From positions 7,153,001 to 7,217,000 of the forward strand of contig NZ_CP129212.1 of assembly GCF_030413175.1 (NCBI RefSeq): 64,000 nucleotides of DNA, read 5' to 3'. Positions 18,837-28,672 of the stretch are shown piece by piece. Numbering within the stretch: position 1 is the first letter of the stretch; every line of letters begins with the position of its first letter. Position numbers and translations under genes: made by a program. The DNA comes from Bradyrhizobium roseum. GTDB lineage: Bacteria > Pseudomonadota > Alphaproteobacteria > Rhizobiales > Xanthobacteraceae. The notes beneath the pieces were generated by a model. It made no database searches and had not been told where the DNA came from. It saw only the letters and a program-made list of their open reading frames with translations.

Positions 18837-19718
18837 TCACCTGGCGGCGTATCGGCTTGCCATCGCAGCGTCGAACGCTGTGCCGATGGCGTCAACCGGC
18901 GGCTTCAAGCCGGTGAACAGCTCGAAGGCATCCGCGGCCTGGTAGATCGCAAGCTCGCGACCGGTCATGACCGTGGCGCCTCGTTCCCTTGCTGCCGTCA
19001 GCAGCGGCGTCCATAGCGGCGTATAGACCGCGTCGGCGACCCAGAGGTCGCGATGCAGCAGCGCTTCCGGCACGGCCATGCCGCGATCGGGCAGCATGCC
19101 GACCGGCGTTGCGTTGACCACGCCGGCCGCGCCCTGCAACGCGCCGGCGACATCGTCGGATACCCGCGTTTGCAGACGGCCGCGCAATTGCAGCGCCAGC
19201 GCTTCGGCCTTGGCGCGATCGGCATCGAAAATGCCGAGTTCGGCGACGCCGAGACTAGCCAGCGCGAATGCGATCGCCTTGCCGACGCCGCCGGCTCCGA
19301 TCAGCGCGACGGCGCCGCGAGACGTGACGACGCCCATCTCGTAGATCGCGCGCTCAAAACCCGAGGTGTCGGTGTTGTGGCCGATCAGCCGTCCGTCGCG
19401 CACGACGACGGTGTTGACCGCGCCGATATCGCGCGCCCGCGCCGACATCTCGTCGAGCAACGGGATCACGGCCTCCTTGTAGGGAAAGGTGACGTTGACG
19501 CCGGCGAAGCCGAGGCGCCTGACGCCGTCGAGCAGCGCGCGCAGGGTTGCCGGATCGGCGCCGGCGACCTCGATCAGCTGATAGTGGCAGCGCACACCGA
19601 GCGCCTCGGCCGCCCTCTCGTGCATCGCCGGCGCGGCGGATGCTGCGATCGGCGCGCCGATCAGCCCGGTCAGGAATTTGGCAGGCGTGGTGATCAAGGC
19701 ACGGCTTTCGGACTTCAC
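18837..19718 (-). CDS. AroE-like shikimate/quinate dehydrogenase
   Basis: A 293-residue NAD(P)-dependent dehydrogenase of the AroE family. The catalytic pair K81 (NVTFPYKEA) and D117 (GHNTDTSGF) and the nucleotide loop GAGGVGKAIA are present. The substrate loop reads IGAPIAASAAPAMHE, so the His of the usual HSxSP is Ala, the second Ser is Ala, and the Asn after the later His is Glu. This suggests quinate or another substrate rather than core shikimate synthesis. The open frame runs on through a repeat element to 19793, so those codons are not credible. I use GTG 19718; TTG 19697 is the alternative. It is followed upstream by pcaG, which fits quinate-to-protocatechuate catabolism. Confidence 0.78.
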   Translation of the reverse strand: MKSESRALITTPAKFLTGLIGAPIAASAAPAMHERAAEALGVRCHYQLIEVAGADPATLRALLDGVRRLGFAGVNVTFPYKEAVIPLLDEMSARARDIGAVNTVVVRDGRLIGHNTDTSGFERAIYEMGVVTSRGAVALIGAGGVGKAIAFALASLGVAELGIFDADRAKAEALALQLRGRLQTRVSDDVAGALQGAAGVVNATPVGMLPDRGMAVPEALLHRDLWVADAVYTPLWTPLLTAARERGATVMTGRELAIYQAADAFELFTGLKPPVDAIGTAFDAAMASRYAAR

Positions 19719-19875
19719 CCGCCCTTTGAGGGGGCGGGTCGACTCACATGGAGCGCAGCGCCATGTGAGTCGGGGTGGGGACAGTCCCTCCACTCGGGCG
19801 CGGTCGGACGTGGAGAGACCGTCACCCCACCTCGCCGCGCGTTGCGCGTCGATCCTCCCCCTCCAGGAAAGGATA
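19716..19875. repeat. Composite repeat family C between aroE-like gene and pcaG
   Basis: About 160 bp starting with the hairpin CACCCGCCC..GGGCGGGT, then an internal palindrome ACTCACATGG..CCATGTGAGT, then GTGGGGACAGTCCCTCCACTC, ACCGTCACCCCACCTCGCC and an end unit CTCCCCCTCCAGG. The same order of blocks recurs at 51572-51772 and 60616-60797. Its left edge abuts or overlaps the start codon of the AroE-like gene. Confidence 0.75.
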
Positions 19876-19888
19876 AGAAAAACGCCGG

Positions 19889-20491
19889 TCAGACGTCGAA
19901 GAACACCGTCTCTTTGTCGCCCTGCAGATGGATGTCGAAACGGTAGACCGCCTTATCGCCCGGCTGCCGCGTTGCGATCAGCGTGGCGCGTCGGTCGGCG
20001 GGCACCAGTGCCAGCACCGGATCGGCGGCGTTGGCCGCATCGCCGTCGAAATAAATCCGCGAATAGAGATGCAGCAGCATGCCACGGGCGTAGATCGCGA
20101 TCACGATATGCGGCGCCTGCGGCTTGCCGTCGGGATCGGGCACGCTGCCCGGCTTGATGGTGTCGAAGGCGTACCCGCCCTTCGCGTCGGTGCCGACGCG
20201 GCCGAATCCCTTGAACGACGAGTTCGGGATGGCGCGCTTGTCCTGCGGATCGGAGAAGCGGCCCTGCGCGTCCGCCTGCCAGACCTCCAGCATGCAATCG
20301 ACGACGGGCGCGCCGTCGCCGTCGAACACCGTACCCTCGACGCGGATGCGCTCGCCCGATGCATCCGGGGTGGCGAGGTTGTTGCCGAAGGCATCGTTCC
20401 AGTCATATTTGTCGCCCGGCGTCAGGCCGTAGGCGAAATAGGGACCGACGGTTTGCGACGGGGTGACCCCGTCCGGTTTGGTCTGTGACAC
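19889..20491 (-). CDS. pcaG: Protocatechuate 3,4-dioxygenase, alpha subunit
   Basis: A 200-residue intradiol dioxygenase subunit. The sequence TPSQTVGPYFAYGL near the N-terminus, VDCMLEVWQADAQGRF, and PHIVIAIYARGMLLHLYSRIYF are typical of PcaG. The alpha subunit lacks the full iron-ligand set and works with PcaH to open the ring of protocatechuate to 3-carboxymuconate. It starts at GTG 20491 directly after the TAA of pcaH, with GGAGACC at the end of pcaH as ribosome site, so the two are coupled. Confidence 0.93.
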   Translation of the reverse strand: MSQTKPDGVTPSQTVGPYFAYGLTPGDKYDWNDAFGNNLATPDASGERIRVEGTVFDGDGAPVVDCMLEVWQADAQGRFSDPQDKRAIPNSSFKGFGRVGTDAKGGYAFDTIKPGSVPDPDGKPQAPHIVIAIYARGMLLHLYSRIYFDGDAANAADPVLALVPADRRATLIATRQPGDKAVYRFDIHLQGDKETVFFDV

Positions 20492-21193
20492 TTACTTGGT
20501 CTCCATCGGCGTGGCATTGCGCCCGCGCAGCACAATGTCGAAGCGGTAGCACAGCGCCCAATCCGGCTTGGTGTTCTCCAGATCGAATGACGAGATCATC
20601 CGGTTGCGCGCCTTCTCATCGGTCACCGAATTGAAGATCGGATCGAACGGAAACAGCGGATCGCCGGGGAAATACATCTGCGTGACGAGACGCGATACGA
20701 AGGAATAGCCGAACACCGAGAAGTGGATGTGGGCCGGCCGCCAGGCGTTGTGATGATTGCCCCAGGGATACGCGCCCGGCTTGATGGTGACGAAGCGGTA
20801 GTAGCCTTTCTCATCCGTCTGCGCGCGGCCGGCACCCGTAAAGTTCGGATCGAGCGGCGCGGGATGCTGATCGACGACATGGACATAGCGGCCGCAGGAA
20901 TTGGCCTGCCAAAGTTCGACCAGCGCATTCGGCACGCCGCGGCCGTCTTCATCGAGCACGTGGCCATGCACGATGATGCGCTCGCCGATCGGCTCAGCTT
21001 TGCCATGAACGGTGAGGTCGTGGTCGTGCTCGCGCACCGTTTCGTGGCCGTAGACCGGCCCGGTCAGCTCCGACAGCGTGTGCCGCATCGGGATCAACGG
21101 CTTGGTCGGCGAGCGCTTGACAGTGCTCTTGTAGGCGGGAGACAGCCGCGGGGGATGCGCCGCGAGGCTCTGCACTGGATAGACCAATGTCAT
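20492..21193 (-). CDS. pcaH: Protocatechuate 3,4-dioxygenase, beta (catalytic) subunit
   Basis: A 233-residue catalytic subunit of the Fe(III) enzyme that cleaves protocatechuate between its hydroxyls. The iron ligands are visible: Tyr in GRYVHV, Tyr in GAYPWG, and the two His of HIHFSVFG. LVELWQANSCGRY and RPAHIHF are family signatures. GGGAGG precedes the ATG. It is first of a pcaH-pcaG pair; pcaF lies upstream across a repeat, and pcaB, pcaC, pcaD are not in the window. Confidence 0.94.
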   Translation of the reverse strand: MTLVYPVQSLAAHPPRLSPAYKSTVKRSPTKPLIPMRHTLSELTGPVYGHETVREHDHDLTVHGKAEPIGERIIVHGHVLDEDGRGVPNALVELWQANSCGRYVHVVDQHPAPLDPNFTGAGRAQTDEKGYYRFVTIKPGAYPWGNHHNAWRPAHIHFSVFGYSFVSRLVTQMYFPGDPLFPFDPIFNSVTDEKARNRMISSFDLENTKPDWALCYRFDIVLRGRNATPMETK

Positions 21194-21244
21194 GACTTAT
21201 CCTCCCCTCGTCGCGCTCCGTTCAGGCGGCGCTGCCGATCATTA

Positions 21245-21257
21245 TAGTATATAACTA
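21245..21257 (-). promoter_or_regulatory. AT-rich dyad upstream of pcaH
   Basis: TAGT-ATATA-ACTA sits 50 bp before the pcaH start in a strikingly AT-rich patch (ATTATAGTATATAACTAATT, 21241-21260) in GC-rich surroundings. It may be the pcaHG promoter or an operator. I cannot assign it to a named regulator. Confidence 0.35.
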
Positions 21258-21292
21258 ATTTGGGAAAGGGCCGTTTTGCGGCACTCTCCTCC

Positions 21293-21395
21293 GTCATTCC
21301 GGGGCGCGCATAGCGCGAACCCGGAATCCATTTCTCAACTCGTTCTGTGGACAGTTGGATTCCGGGCTCGATGCTACGCATCGCCCCGGAATGAC
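21293..21395. repeat. Palindromic repeat family B, long inverted form
   Basis: GTCATTCCGGGGCG at 21293 and CGCCCCGGAATGAC ending at 21395 are complementary, with inner arms CCCGGAATCCA and TGGATTCCGGG, giving a 103-bp near-perfect inverted repeat. It lies between the pcaF stop and the pcaH promoter and could end pcaF transcripts. Shorter copies occur at 33689 and 58889. Confidence 0.82.
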
Positions 21396-21405
21396 ACTGC
21401 CAGCG

Positions 21406-22614
<1,209 letters not shown>

Positions 22615-22850
22615 CAAATCTCTCCCTGAATGCCGCGCGTTAGGCGTTGTTCCGCTGGGTTGATGGCGAGTTTTAGGAGCGCGCCCGCCGCAGGTCAATT
22701 GAGGCATCGCTCCCGGACGGAGCTTTCGCGGGAGGTCCGCCATGCCTTCAACGCTGATGTGATCAACAGCCGGCGGCGGGACGTGGAAAACTCTGACAAT
22801 GCGGGCAAGTGAATAGGACCCGGCGACGAAATTTTGTAGTTTGCGGCGCA

Positions 22851-25586
22851 ATGACGATCCAGCAATCCATCCCCGCCCCCGCACTGCCCGAAGCCACGCC
22901 GGCCGCTGACGCCCATTCGCGCGTCACGCCGATGATGGAACAGTACCTCGAGATCAAGGCCGCCCATCCGGGGTTACTGCTGTTCTACCGGATGGGCGAT
23001 TTCTACGAGCTGTTCTTCGAGGATGCCGAGATCGCCTCCCGCACGCTCGGCATCGTGCTGACCAAGCGCGGCAAGCATCAGGGCATGGATATCCCGATGT
23101 GCGGCGTGCCGGTGGAGCGTTCCGAGGACTATCTGCACCGCCTGATCAATGCCGGCCATCGCGTGGCCGTATGCGAGCAGACCGAGAATCCGGCCGCCGC
23201 CCGCGCCCGCGGCAACAAGGGCCCGGTGGCCCGCGGCGTGGTGCGGCTGGTGACGCCGGGAACGTTGACTGAAGACACGCTGCTGGACGCGCGCACCAAC
23301 AACTACCTGCTGGCGATTGCGCGCGCCCGCGGATCGAGCGGCGGCGACCGGGTGGGACTTGCCTGGATCGACATTTCGACGTCCGAGTTCATGGTCACGG
23401 AATGCGCGACCGCGGAACTGGCGGCGACGCTGGCGCGCATCAATCCCAATGAGGTGATCGTTACCGACACGCTGTATGGCGATGCCGAGCTGGGACCTTT
23501 GCTGCGCGAACTGCCCTCGGTGACGCCGCTGACCCGCGACGTCTTCGACGGCGCCACCGCGGAGCGGCGGCTGTGCGATTATTTCGCGGTCGCGACCATG
23601 GACGGCCTGGCCGCAATGTCGCGGCTGGAGGCGACCGCGTCGGCCGCCGCCGTCACCTATATCGATCGCACCCAGGTCGGTAAGCGCCCGCCGCTGTCGC
23701 CGCCCGCGCGCGAGGCCGCCGGCACCACGATGGCGATCGATCCCGCCACCCGCGCCAATCTCGAACTGACCCGCACGCTATCAGGCGAGCGGCGCGGATC
23801 GCTGCTCGATGCGATCGATTGCACGGTTACCGCGGCCGGCTCGCGGCTATTGGCGCAGCGCCTCGCCGCGCCGCTCACCGACAGCGCGGGCATCGCGCGA
23901 CGGCTGGATGCGATTGCGACGTTCGTCGCCGACAGCGCAGCGCGCGACGATGTCCGGACCACACTCAAGGCCGCGCCCGACATGTCGCGCGCACTGGCGC
24001 GGCTGTCGGTCGGACGCGGCGGACCGCGCGACCTGGCCGGCCTGCGCGACGGCATCCTCGCGGCAGATCAGGCGCTGGCCCGACTCGCGCAGCTCGAAAC
24101 GCCGCCGCCGGAAATCGCGGCCGTGATGGAGGCGCTGCGCCGGCCCTCGCGCGAGCTCGCCCGCGAGTTCGAACGCGCGCTGGCCGAGCAACTGCCGCTG
24201 ATCAAACGCGACGGCGGCTTCATCAGTGAAGGTTATGAGCCTGCGTTGGACGAAAGCCGGAACCTGCGCGATGCCTCGCGCCTCGTCGTCGCCGCGATGC
24301 AGGCGCGCTATGCCGAGGATACCGGCATCAAGGCGCTGAAGATCCGGCACAACAACGTGCTGGGCTATTTCGTCGAGGTGACCGCCCAGCACGGCGACAA
24401 ATTGATGGCGCCGCCGCTGAATGCGACCTTCATCCATCGCCAGACGCTGGCGGGGCAGGTTCGCTTCACCACCGCCGAACTCGGCGAGATCGAAGCCAAG
24501 ATCGCCAACGCCGGCGACCGCGCGCTCAATCTGGAGCTGGAAATCTTCGAGCGGCTCTGCGCGATGGCGCTTGCCGCCAGCGACGATCTGCGCAGCGCGG
24601 CGCATGCCTTCGCGATGCTCGACGTCGCCACATCGCTGGCGAAACTCGCCGTCGACGATAATTACGTCCGGCCCGAGGTCGATGGCTCGCTGGGCTTCGC
24701 CGTCGAAGGCGGCCGGCATCCAGTGGTCGAACAAGCGCTGAAGCGCGACGGCCAGCCGTTCATTGCGAATGCCTGCGATCTCTCCCCCGGCCCCGCGCAG
24801 AAATCCGGACAGATCTGGCTGATCACCGGCCCGAACATGGCGGGTAAATCGACCTTCCTGCGCCAGAATGCGCTTATCGCGCTGCTGGCGCAGATCGGCT
24901 CCTACGTGCCCGCCTCGAAGGCGCGGATCGGCGTCATCGACCGCCTGTTCAGCCGCGTCGGCGCGGCGGACGATCTCGCGCGCGGACGATCGACCTTCAT
25001 GGTCGAGATGGTCGAGACCGCCGTCATCCTCAATCAAGCCAGCGAGCGTTCGCTGGTCATCCTCGACGAGATCGGCCGCGGCACCGCCACCTTCGACGGG
25101 CTGTCGATCGCCTGGGCCGCGATCGAGCATTTGCATGAAGCCAACCGCTGCCGCGCCCTGTTCGCCACTCACTATCACGAACTGACCGCGCTTTCCGCCA
25201 AACTGCCGCGAATGTTCAACGCCACGGTGCGGGTCAAGGAGTGGCAGGGCGACGTCGTGTTCCTGCACGAGGTGCTCCCCGGCTCGGCCGACCGCTCCTA
25301 CGGCATCCAGGTTGCGAAACTCGCAGGGCTTCCGCCGGCGGTGATCGCCCGCGCCAAGTCGGTGCTGGCGAAACTCGAGGCCCAGGACCGCGGCCAGACG
25401 GCGCGGGCGCTCGCCGATGACCTGCCGCTGTTCGCCGTTCCCTCCCGCGCCGCCGCCGAGGCCGCGCCACCGAGCGAGGCGGAGAAGTTGATGGAAGCGG
25501 TGAAGGCGCTGCACCCCGACGAGATGTCGCCGCGCGAGGCGCTGGAGGCGCTGTATGCGCTGAAGGCGAAGCTGCCGAAGGGGTGA
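22851..25586 (+). CDS. mutS: DNA mismatch repair protein MutS
   Basis: A 911-residue MutS. The mismatch-reading motif is [11 protein letters not shown] (about residues 44-54), followed by connector, lever and clamp domains, then the ATPase with Walker [15 protein letters not shown] (about 658), STFMVEM, Walker [11 protein letters not shown] and the ATHYHELT switch. It recognises base mispairs and starts repair with MutL. I chose ATG 22851 (MTIQQS), the usual rhizobial start; a GTG at 22809 would add 14 unconserved residues. It diverges from pcaF. Confidence 0.97.
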   Translation: MTIQQSIPAPALPEATPAADAHSRVTPMMEQYLEIKAAHPGLLLFYRMGDFYELFFEDAEIASRTLGIVLTKRGKHQGMDIPMCGVPVERSEDYLHRLINAGHRVAVCEQTENPAAARARGNKGPVARGVVRLVTPGTLTEDTLLDARTNNYLLAIARARGSSGGDRVGLAWIDISTSEFMVTECATAELAATLARINPNEVIVTDTLYGDAELGPLLRELPSVTPLTRDVFDGATAERRLCDYFAVATMDGLAAMSRLEATASAAAVTYIDRTQVGKRPPLSPPAREAAGTTMAIDPATRANLELTRTLSGERRGSLLDAIDCTVTAAGSRLLAQRLAAPLTDSAGIARRLDAIATFVADSAARDDVRTTLKAAPDMSRALARLSVGRGGPRDLAGLRDGILAADQALARLAQLETPPPEIAAVMEALRRPSRELAREFERALAEQLPLIKRDGGFISEGYEPALDESRNLRDASRLVVAAMQARYAEDTGIKALKIRHNNVLGYFVEVTAQHGDKLMAPPLNATFIHRQTLAGQVRFTTAELGEIEAKIANAGDRALNLELEIFERLCAMALAASDDLRSAAHAFAMLDVATSLAKLAVDDNYVRPEVDGSLGFAVEGGRHPVVEQALKRDGQPFIANACDLSPGPAQKSGQIWLITGPNMAGKSTFLRQNALIALLAQIGSYVPASKARIGVIDRLFSRVGAADDLARGRSTFMVEMVETAVILNQASERSLVILDEIGRGTATFDGLSIAWAAIEHLHEANRCRALFATHYHELTALSAKLPRMFNATVRVKEWQGDVVFLHEVLPGSADRSYGIQVAKLAGLPPAVIARAKSVLAKLEAQDRGQTARALADDLPLFAVPSRAAAEAAPPSEAEKLMEAVKALHPDEMSPREALEALYALKAKLPKG

Positions 25587-25602
25587 CGGCCGTAGCCCGC
25601 CC

Positions 25603-26310
25603 TCACCCGGCAAAGGGCTGTATCAATTTCAGCGTCGCCGCGAAGCGGATGCTGCGCTTTCCGACGAGCGCGGTCGCCTCGATCTCGGCACCATCGGCGC
25701 TGCAGCGGCCCGAAAAACCGATGCCGACCTCGTGGCCGCCGAACAGCGGATGCTCGTCCTTGGCCGGGGTATGTTCCTGGTTGACGAACTCGCCCTTCCA
25801 GCGGCCGTTCGAAGAGCTGTAGGCGCCGAGATAATAGAAGAACGCGTCGCCGCCGAGGATGCGGCCGTCCTTCAGCAGCATCACGCCGGTCTGCCCGCCG
25901 GCGAGGCCGTCCAGCATCCGGATGTCGATCGAGTAAAGCCCACTGACGATGCCGCCCTCGCCGACCGGACCCGGAGGCGGGATATCGTCGTTGCCGAGCG
26001 GCGTCATGACGGCACAGAACACCGAGCCAGCGTCTTCGAGGACGTTGCCTGCGAAGTGCCATACATCGCCCTGCGGCCTGCCGCGTATGTTGATGGTGAC
26101 CGCGTCGGCGCTGACCAGGTTTCTCCGATGCGGCGATGGGCTGTGTCGCCGGGTTCGCAGCCTGGCAACGATCTCGCCGTCGATATCGTCGTAGGTTCCG
26201 AAATGCGCGAAGGCCGTATTGCCGCCGAGCATGGTTCCGGCACGGGCATACAGCACGCTGCGGCCGGTGCCGCCGCTGATGTCGTATTCGACCTTGTATA
26301 ATCCCTCCAC
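25603..26310 (-). CDS. Protein with two tandem GrlR-like domains
   Basis: A 235-residue cytoplasmic protein built of two similar halves. Residues 1-115 (GLYKVEYDISGGTGRSVLYARAG, MLGGNTAFAHFGTYDD) and 125-235 (GLYSIDIRMLDGLAGGQTGVMLL, RILGGDAFFYYLGAYSS) each show the GLY opening, a strand, then LGG-x-[ND]-x-F-x-[HY]-x-G-x-Y. This is the pattern of GrlR, a beta-barrel regulator known from the enteropathogenic E. coli type III secretion locus and seen alone in many rhizobia. The N-terminal half has lost the Tyr-Tyr of the loop and carries an insertion. The start is GTG 26310. No type III secretion genes are in the window, so the role is open. Confidence 0.68.
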   Translation of the reverse strand: MEGLYKVEYDISGGTGRSVLYARAGTMLGGNTAFAHFGTYDDIDGEIVARLRTRRHSPSPHRRNLVSADAVTINIRGRPQGDVWHFAGNVLEDAGSVFCAVMTPLGNDDIPPPGPVGEGGIVSGLYSIDIRMLDGLAGGQTGVMLLKDGRILGGDAFFYYLGAYSSSNGRWKGEFVNQEHTPAKDEHPLFGGHEVGIGFSGRCSADGAEIEATALVGKRSIRFAATLKLIQPFAG

Positions 26311-26366
26311 CGCGCGCCCCGGCTGTGTTGCGTGGCCAGTTTAGCGGGTCTCGCTCTCGGTCACCA

Positions 26367-27176
26367 TCAAACTTGCGAGCCGGCATGTGCGGCCTTCCTG
26401 CGCCCGAGCCACCACAGGCCCAGGTTCCATACCACACACGTCGCCAGCGCCAGGCTGAGCCCGATCGCCGACCCGAATTGCAGCGCCGCGCCATGCAGAA
26501 CGGCAATCGCGATGCCGAGGCCGATCAGGCCCCAGGCGCTGTTGGCGAGCACGGCGGCAGTCGGCGGACCGCCGATGCGGGGATGCAGGATCAGCATCAT
26601 GGAAGTGAACACGATCGGGAACAGCGCGATCATGCCGCTGACCTTGGGCCCCACCCAGGCCGACGTCGTCACCACCGTCGCCACCAGTGTCGCGACCAGC
26701 GATGCGCGCAGCGGGATGTCGTACCAGCGCCGCCGGATCGGCGGCATTTTGGCGTGGCGGTAGCGTGCCAGCAGCGGCACGCAGATGACGTAGGCGATGA
26801 CGTTCACGATGAGGCCGCCCGCCAGCGACCATGGCACCGCGCGGATGACCGCCGCGAGGCCGAACCATACGACGACCGCCGAGAGGCAGCTGACCAGCGC
26901 GCCATGACGCTGCGCCAGCACGACGTAAGTCAGTCCGAGGAAAATCGTTGCGGCGTTGATCGGCAGGCTCGCCAGCGCGCCCTCGGCGATGAAGGCGGCA
27001 TCGTGATCGAGCGCGAGGAACACATAGGACGGCCCTGCCGAGATCGGCAGCGTCGCGATCAGCGCGCCGATCACAGGGCCAGATCGTTCAGTGACGATGG
27101 AGGCCGTCACCACGAACGCGGCTGTGATCGCCATGCGTAAGGCCAGAACGAGGACGAAGGCGAGTTCGGGGGACAT
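26367..27176 (-). CDS. Multi-span membrane protein with internal duplication, function unknown
   Basis: A 269-residue inner-membrane protein of about eight hydrophobic spans. The first half (from LALRMAITAAFVVTASIV, GPVIGALIATLPISAG) and the second (from IPLRASLVATLVATVV, GPKVSGMIALFPIVFT) align with each other, so it arose by tandem duplication of a four-span unit. A charged loop (YRHAKMPPIRRRWYD) joins the halves. I cannot name the family or a substrate; the build resembles small duplicated transporters. It reads towards the double-GrlR gene, 56 bp away, and may share its transcript. Confidence 0.75.
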   Translation of the reverse strand: MSPELAFVLVLALRMAITAAFVVTASIVTERSGPVIGALIATLPISAGPSYVFLALDHDAAFIAEGALASLPINAATIFLGLTYVVLAQRHGALVSCLSAVVVWFGLAAVIRAVPWSLAGGLIVNVIAYVICVPLLARYRHAKMPPIRRRWYDIPLRASLVATLVATVVTTSAWVGPKVSGMIALFPIVFTSMMLILHPRIGGPPTAAVLANSAWGLIGLGIAIAVLHGAALQFGSAIGLSLALATCVVWNLGLWWLGRRKAAHAGSQV

Positions 27177-27182
27177 CTATCC

Positions 27183-27303
27183 GTCGTCCCTGCGAACGCA
27201 GGGACCCATACGCCGCGGCTTCTCGATTTTGGGAGGCGTGGGCTGACACTTCCCGCACCCATGGACTTCGGTGGCTATGGATCCCTGCGTTCGCAGGGAC
27301 GAC
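27183..27303. repeat. Palindromic repeat family A, inverted pair
   Basis: Units at 27183-27210 (GTCGTCCCTGCG..CCCATA) and 27276-27303 (TATGGATCCC..GGGACGAC) are inverted copies separated by 65 bp. The element fills the gap between the OsmC gene and the duplicated membrane protein gene. Confidence 0.82.
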
Positions 27304-27316
27304 ACCGAATTGGGGC

Positions 27317-27829
27317 TTACACCCGCTTCATCGTCACCGAAACCTTCGGGCCGTTCTTGATGGTCTGGTAGACCACGCAATAGCGTTCGGTGAGTTTGAG
27401 CAGCAGGTCGAGCTTTTCCTGCGACGCGTCGGTATCAACTTCGAAGCGCAGGCGAATTTCCTCGAATCCGACCGGGGCCTCCTTGGCGACGCCGAGCGTG
27501 CCGCGAAAATCGAGATCGCCTTCGGCAATGACACTGCCGGTCTTGAGCGGCACCTCGACGGCGGTGGCGACCGACTTCAGCGTGACGCCCGCGCAGGCGA
27601 CCAGAGCTTCCAGCAGCATGTCGCCGGAGCACAGTTCAAGGCCGGAGCCGCCGGTAGCCGGATGAAGCCCGGCGATCGCCAGCGCGCGGCCGGTCTCGAC
27701 CTTGCAGGTGAGGCCGTCAGTATTGTCGATAGAGCCCTTCGCTTTGAGGGTAATGACCGCAGCCGAAGGATCGGTCTTATAGCGTTCCTTGATCGGGGCC
27801 TGCATCGCGCGAAGTTCGGCGGCATCCAT
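27317..27829 (-). CDS. OsmC-family redox protein
   Basis: A 170-residue OsmC/YhfA-like protein. Candidate active cysteines are C79 in LEALVACAGVTLKS and C149 in TERYCVVYQTI; C67 (LELCSGDML) is an extra, less usual Cys. Members reduce organic hydroperoxides with a Cys pair. GGGAG stands 5 bp before the ATG. It follows the ABC ATPase gene on the same strand by 57 bp and may be read through from the sulfonate transporter operon. Confidence 0.82.
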   Translation of the reverse strand: MDAAELRAMQAPIKERYKTDPSAAVITLKAKGSIDNTDGLTCKVETGRALAIAGLHPATGGSGLELCSGDMLLEALVACAGVTLKSVATAVEVPLKTGSVIAEGDLDFRGTLGVAKEAPVGFEEIRLRFEVDTDASQEKLDLLLKLTERYCVVYQTIKNGPKVSVTMKRV

Positions 27830-27886
27830 CTTCGTCTCCCGGCTGTTATTTTTGCCAGCCGGATGTAGTTGGAAATTGTCCCGCTG

Positions 27887-28672
27887 TCACCACCACATCG
27901 CTTCGCCGGCCACGGTTTTTGGGTCGGCATCGGGCACGTTGCGGTCGAGCGAGCGATCGAGCGAGGTCAGCACGTGACGCTTAAAATTATCAAATAATGG
28001 CGAACTTCTGTCGCGGGGCCGGGTCAGGTTGATCCGGATCGACTCGAACAGCCGCCCCGGACGCGGCCGCATCACCAGCACGCGGTCCGCAAGTGCCACG
28101 GCCTCGTCGACGTCATGCGTCACCAGAACAAGGGTCGGCCGCGTGTCGTTCCAGAGATCGAGCAGATGGTCCTGCAGATCGCGTCGCGTGAAGGCGTCGA
28201 GCGCGGAGAAAGGCTCGTCAAGCAGCAGCACTTCCGGCTGCGGCACCAGCGCGCGTGCGATCGCCACCCGCTGCGCCTGCCCACCGGAGAGTTCGCGCGG
28301 CCAGGCCTTTGCCTTGTCGGCGAGCCCGACCCGGGCCAGCGCGCGCGAAACTTTCTCGCGCCGCGCTTCCGCCGGCAGGTCCGACAGACCAAAACCGATG
28401 TTGTCGGCGACGCTGAGCCAGGGCAGCAACCGCGGCTCCTGGAAGATGATGCCGATCTTGGCGTGCGGCGCGGTGATCGTCGTGTTGTCCAGCGTCACCG
28501 TGCCCGTCGAGGCGCGGTCGAGGCCGGCGATGGCGCGCAGCAGCGTCGATTTTCCGCAGCCCGAGCCGCCGATGATGGCGACGATCTCGCCGGGCTTGAT
28601 CTCGGCGGAAAACCGTTCCAGCGCGTGGACGCCGTTCGGATAGGTCTTGCCGACTTGCTCCAGCGCCAGCAT
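27887..28672 (-). CDS. ssuB: Sulfonate/taurine/nitrate-type ABC transporter, ATP-binding protein
   Basis: A 261-residue ATPase of the SsuB/TauB/NrtD class with Walker A GGSGCGKST (about residue 37), Q-loop FQEPRLLPW, signature LSGGQAQRVAIARAL, Walker B VLLLDEPFSALD and switch VTHDVDEA. QEPRLLPW is the hallmark of this subclass. The start ATG 28672 overlaps the permease stop. The long open frame upstream to 29617 lies inside the permease gene and is a shadow. The symbol follows the family; taurine, aliphatic sulfonate or nitrate cannot be separated on sequence alone. Confidence 0.8.
   Translation of the reverse strand: MLALEQVGKTYPNGVHALERFSAEIKPGEIVAIIGGSGCGKSTLLRAIAGLDRASTGTVTLDNTTITAPHAKIGIIFQEPRLLPWLSVADNIGFGLSDLPAEARREKVSRALARVGLADKAKAWPRELSGGQAQRVAIARALVPQPEVLLLDEPFSALDAFTRRDLQDHLLDLWNDTRPTLVLVTHDVDEAVALADRVLVMRPRPGRLFESIRINLTRPRDRSSPLFDNFKRHVLTSLDRSLDRNVPDADPKTVAGEAMWW

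Noticed and set aside
23847..25613. A 588-codon open frame opposite mutS
   Set aside because: It is antisense to the conserved MutS ATPase and has no domain of its own.
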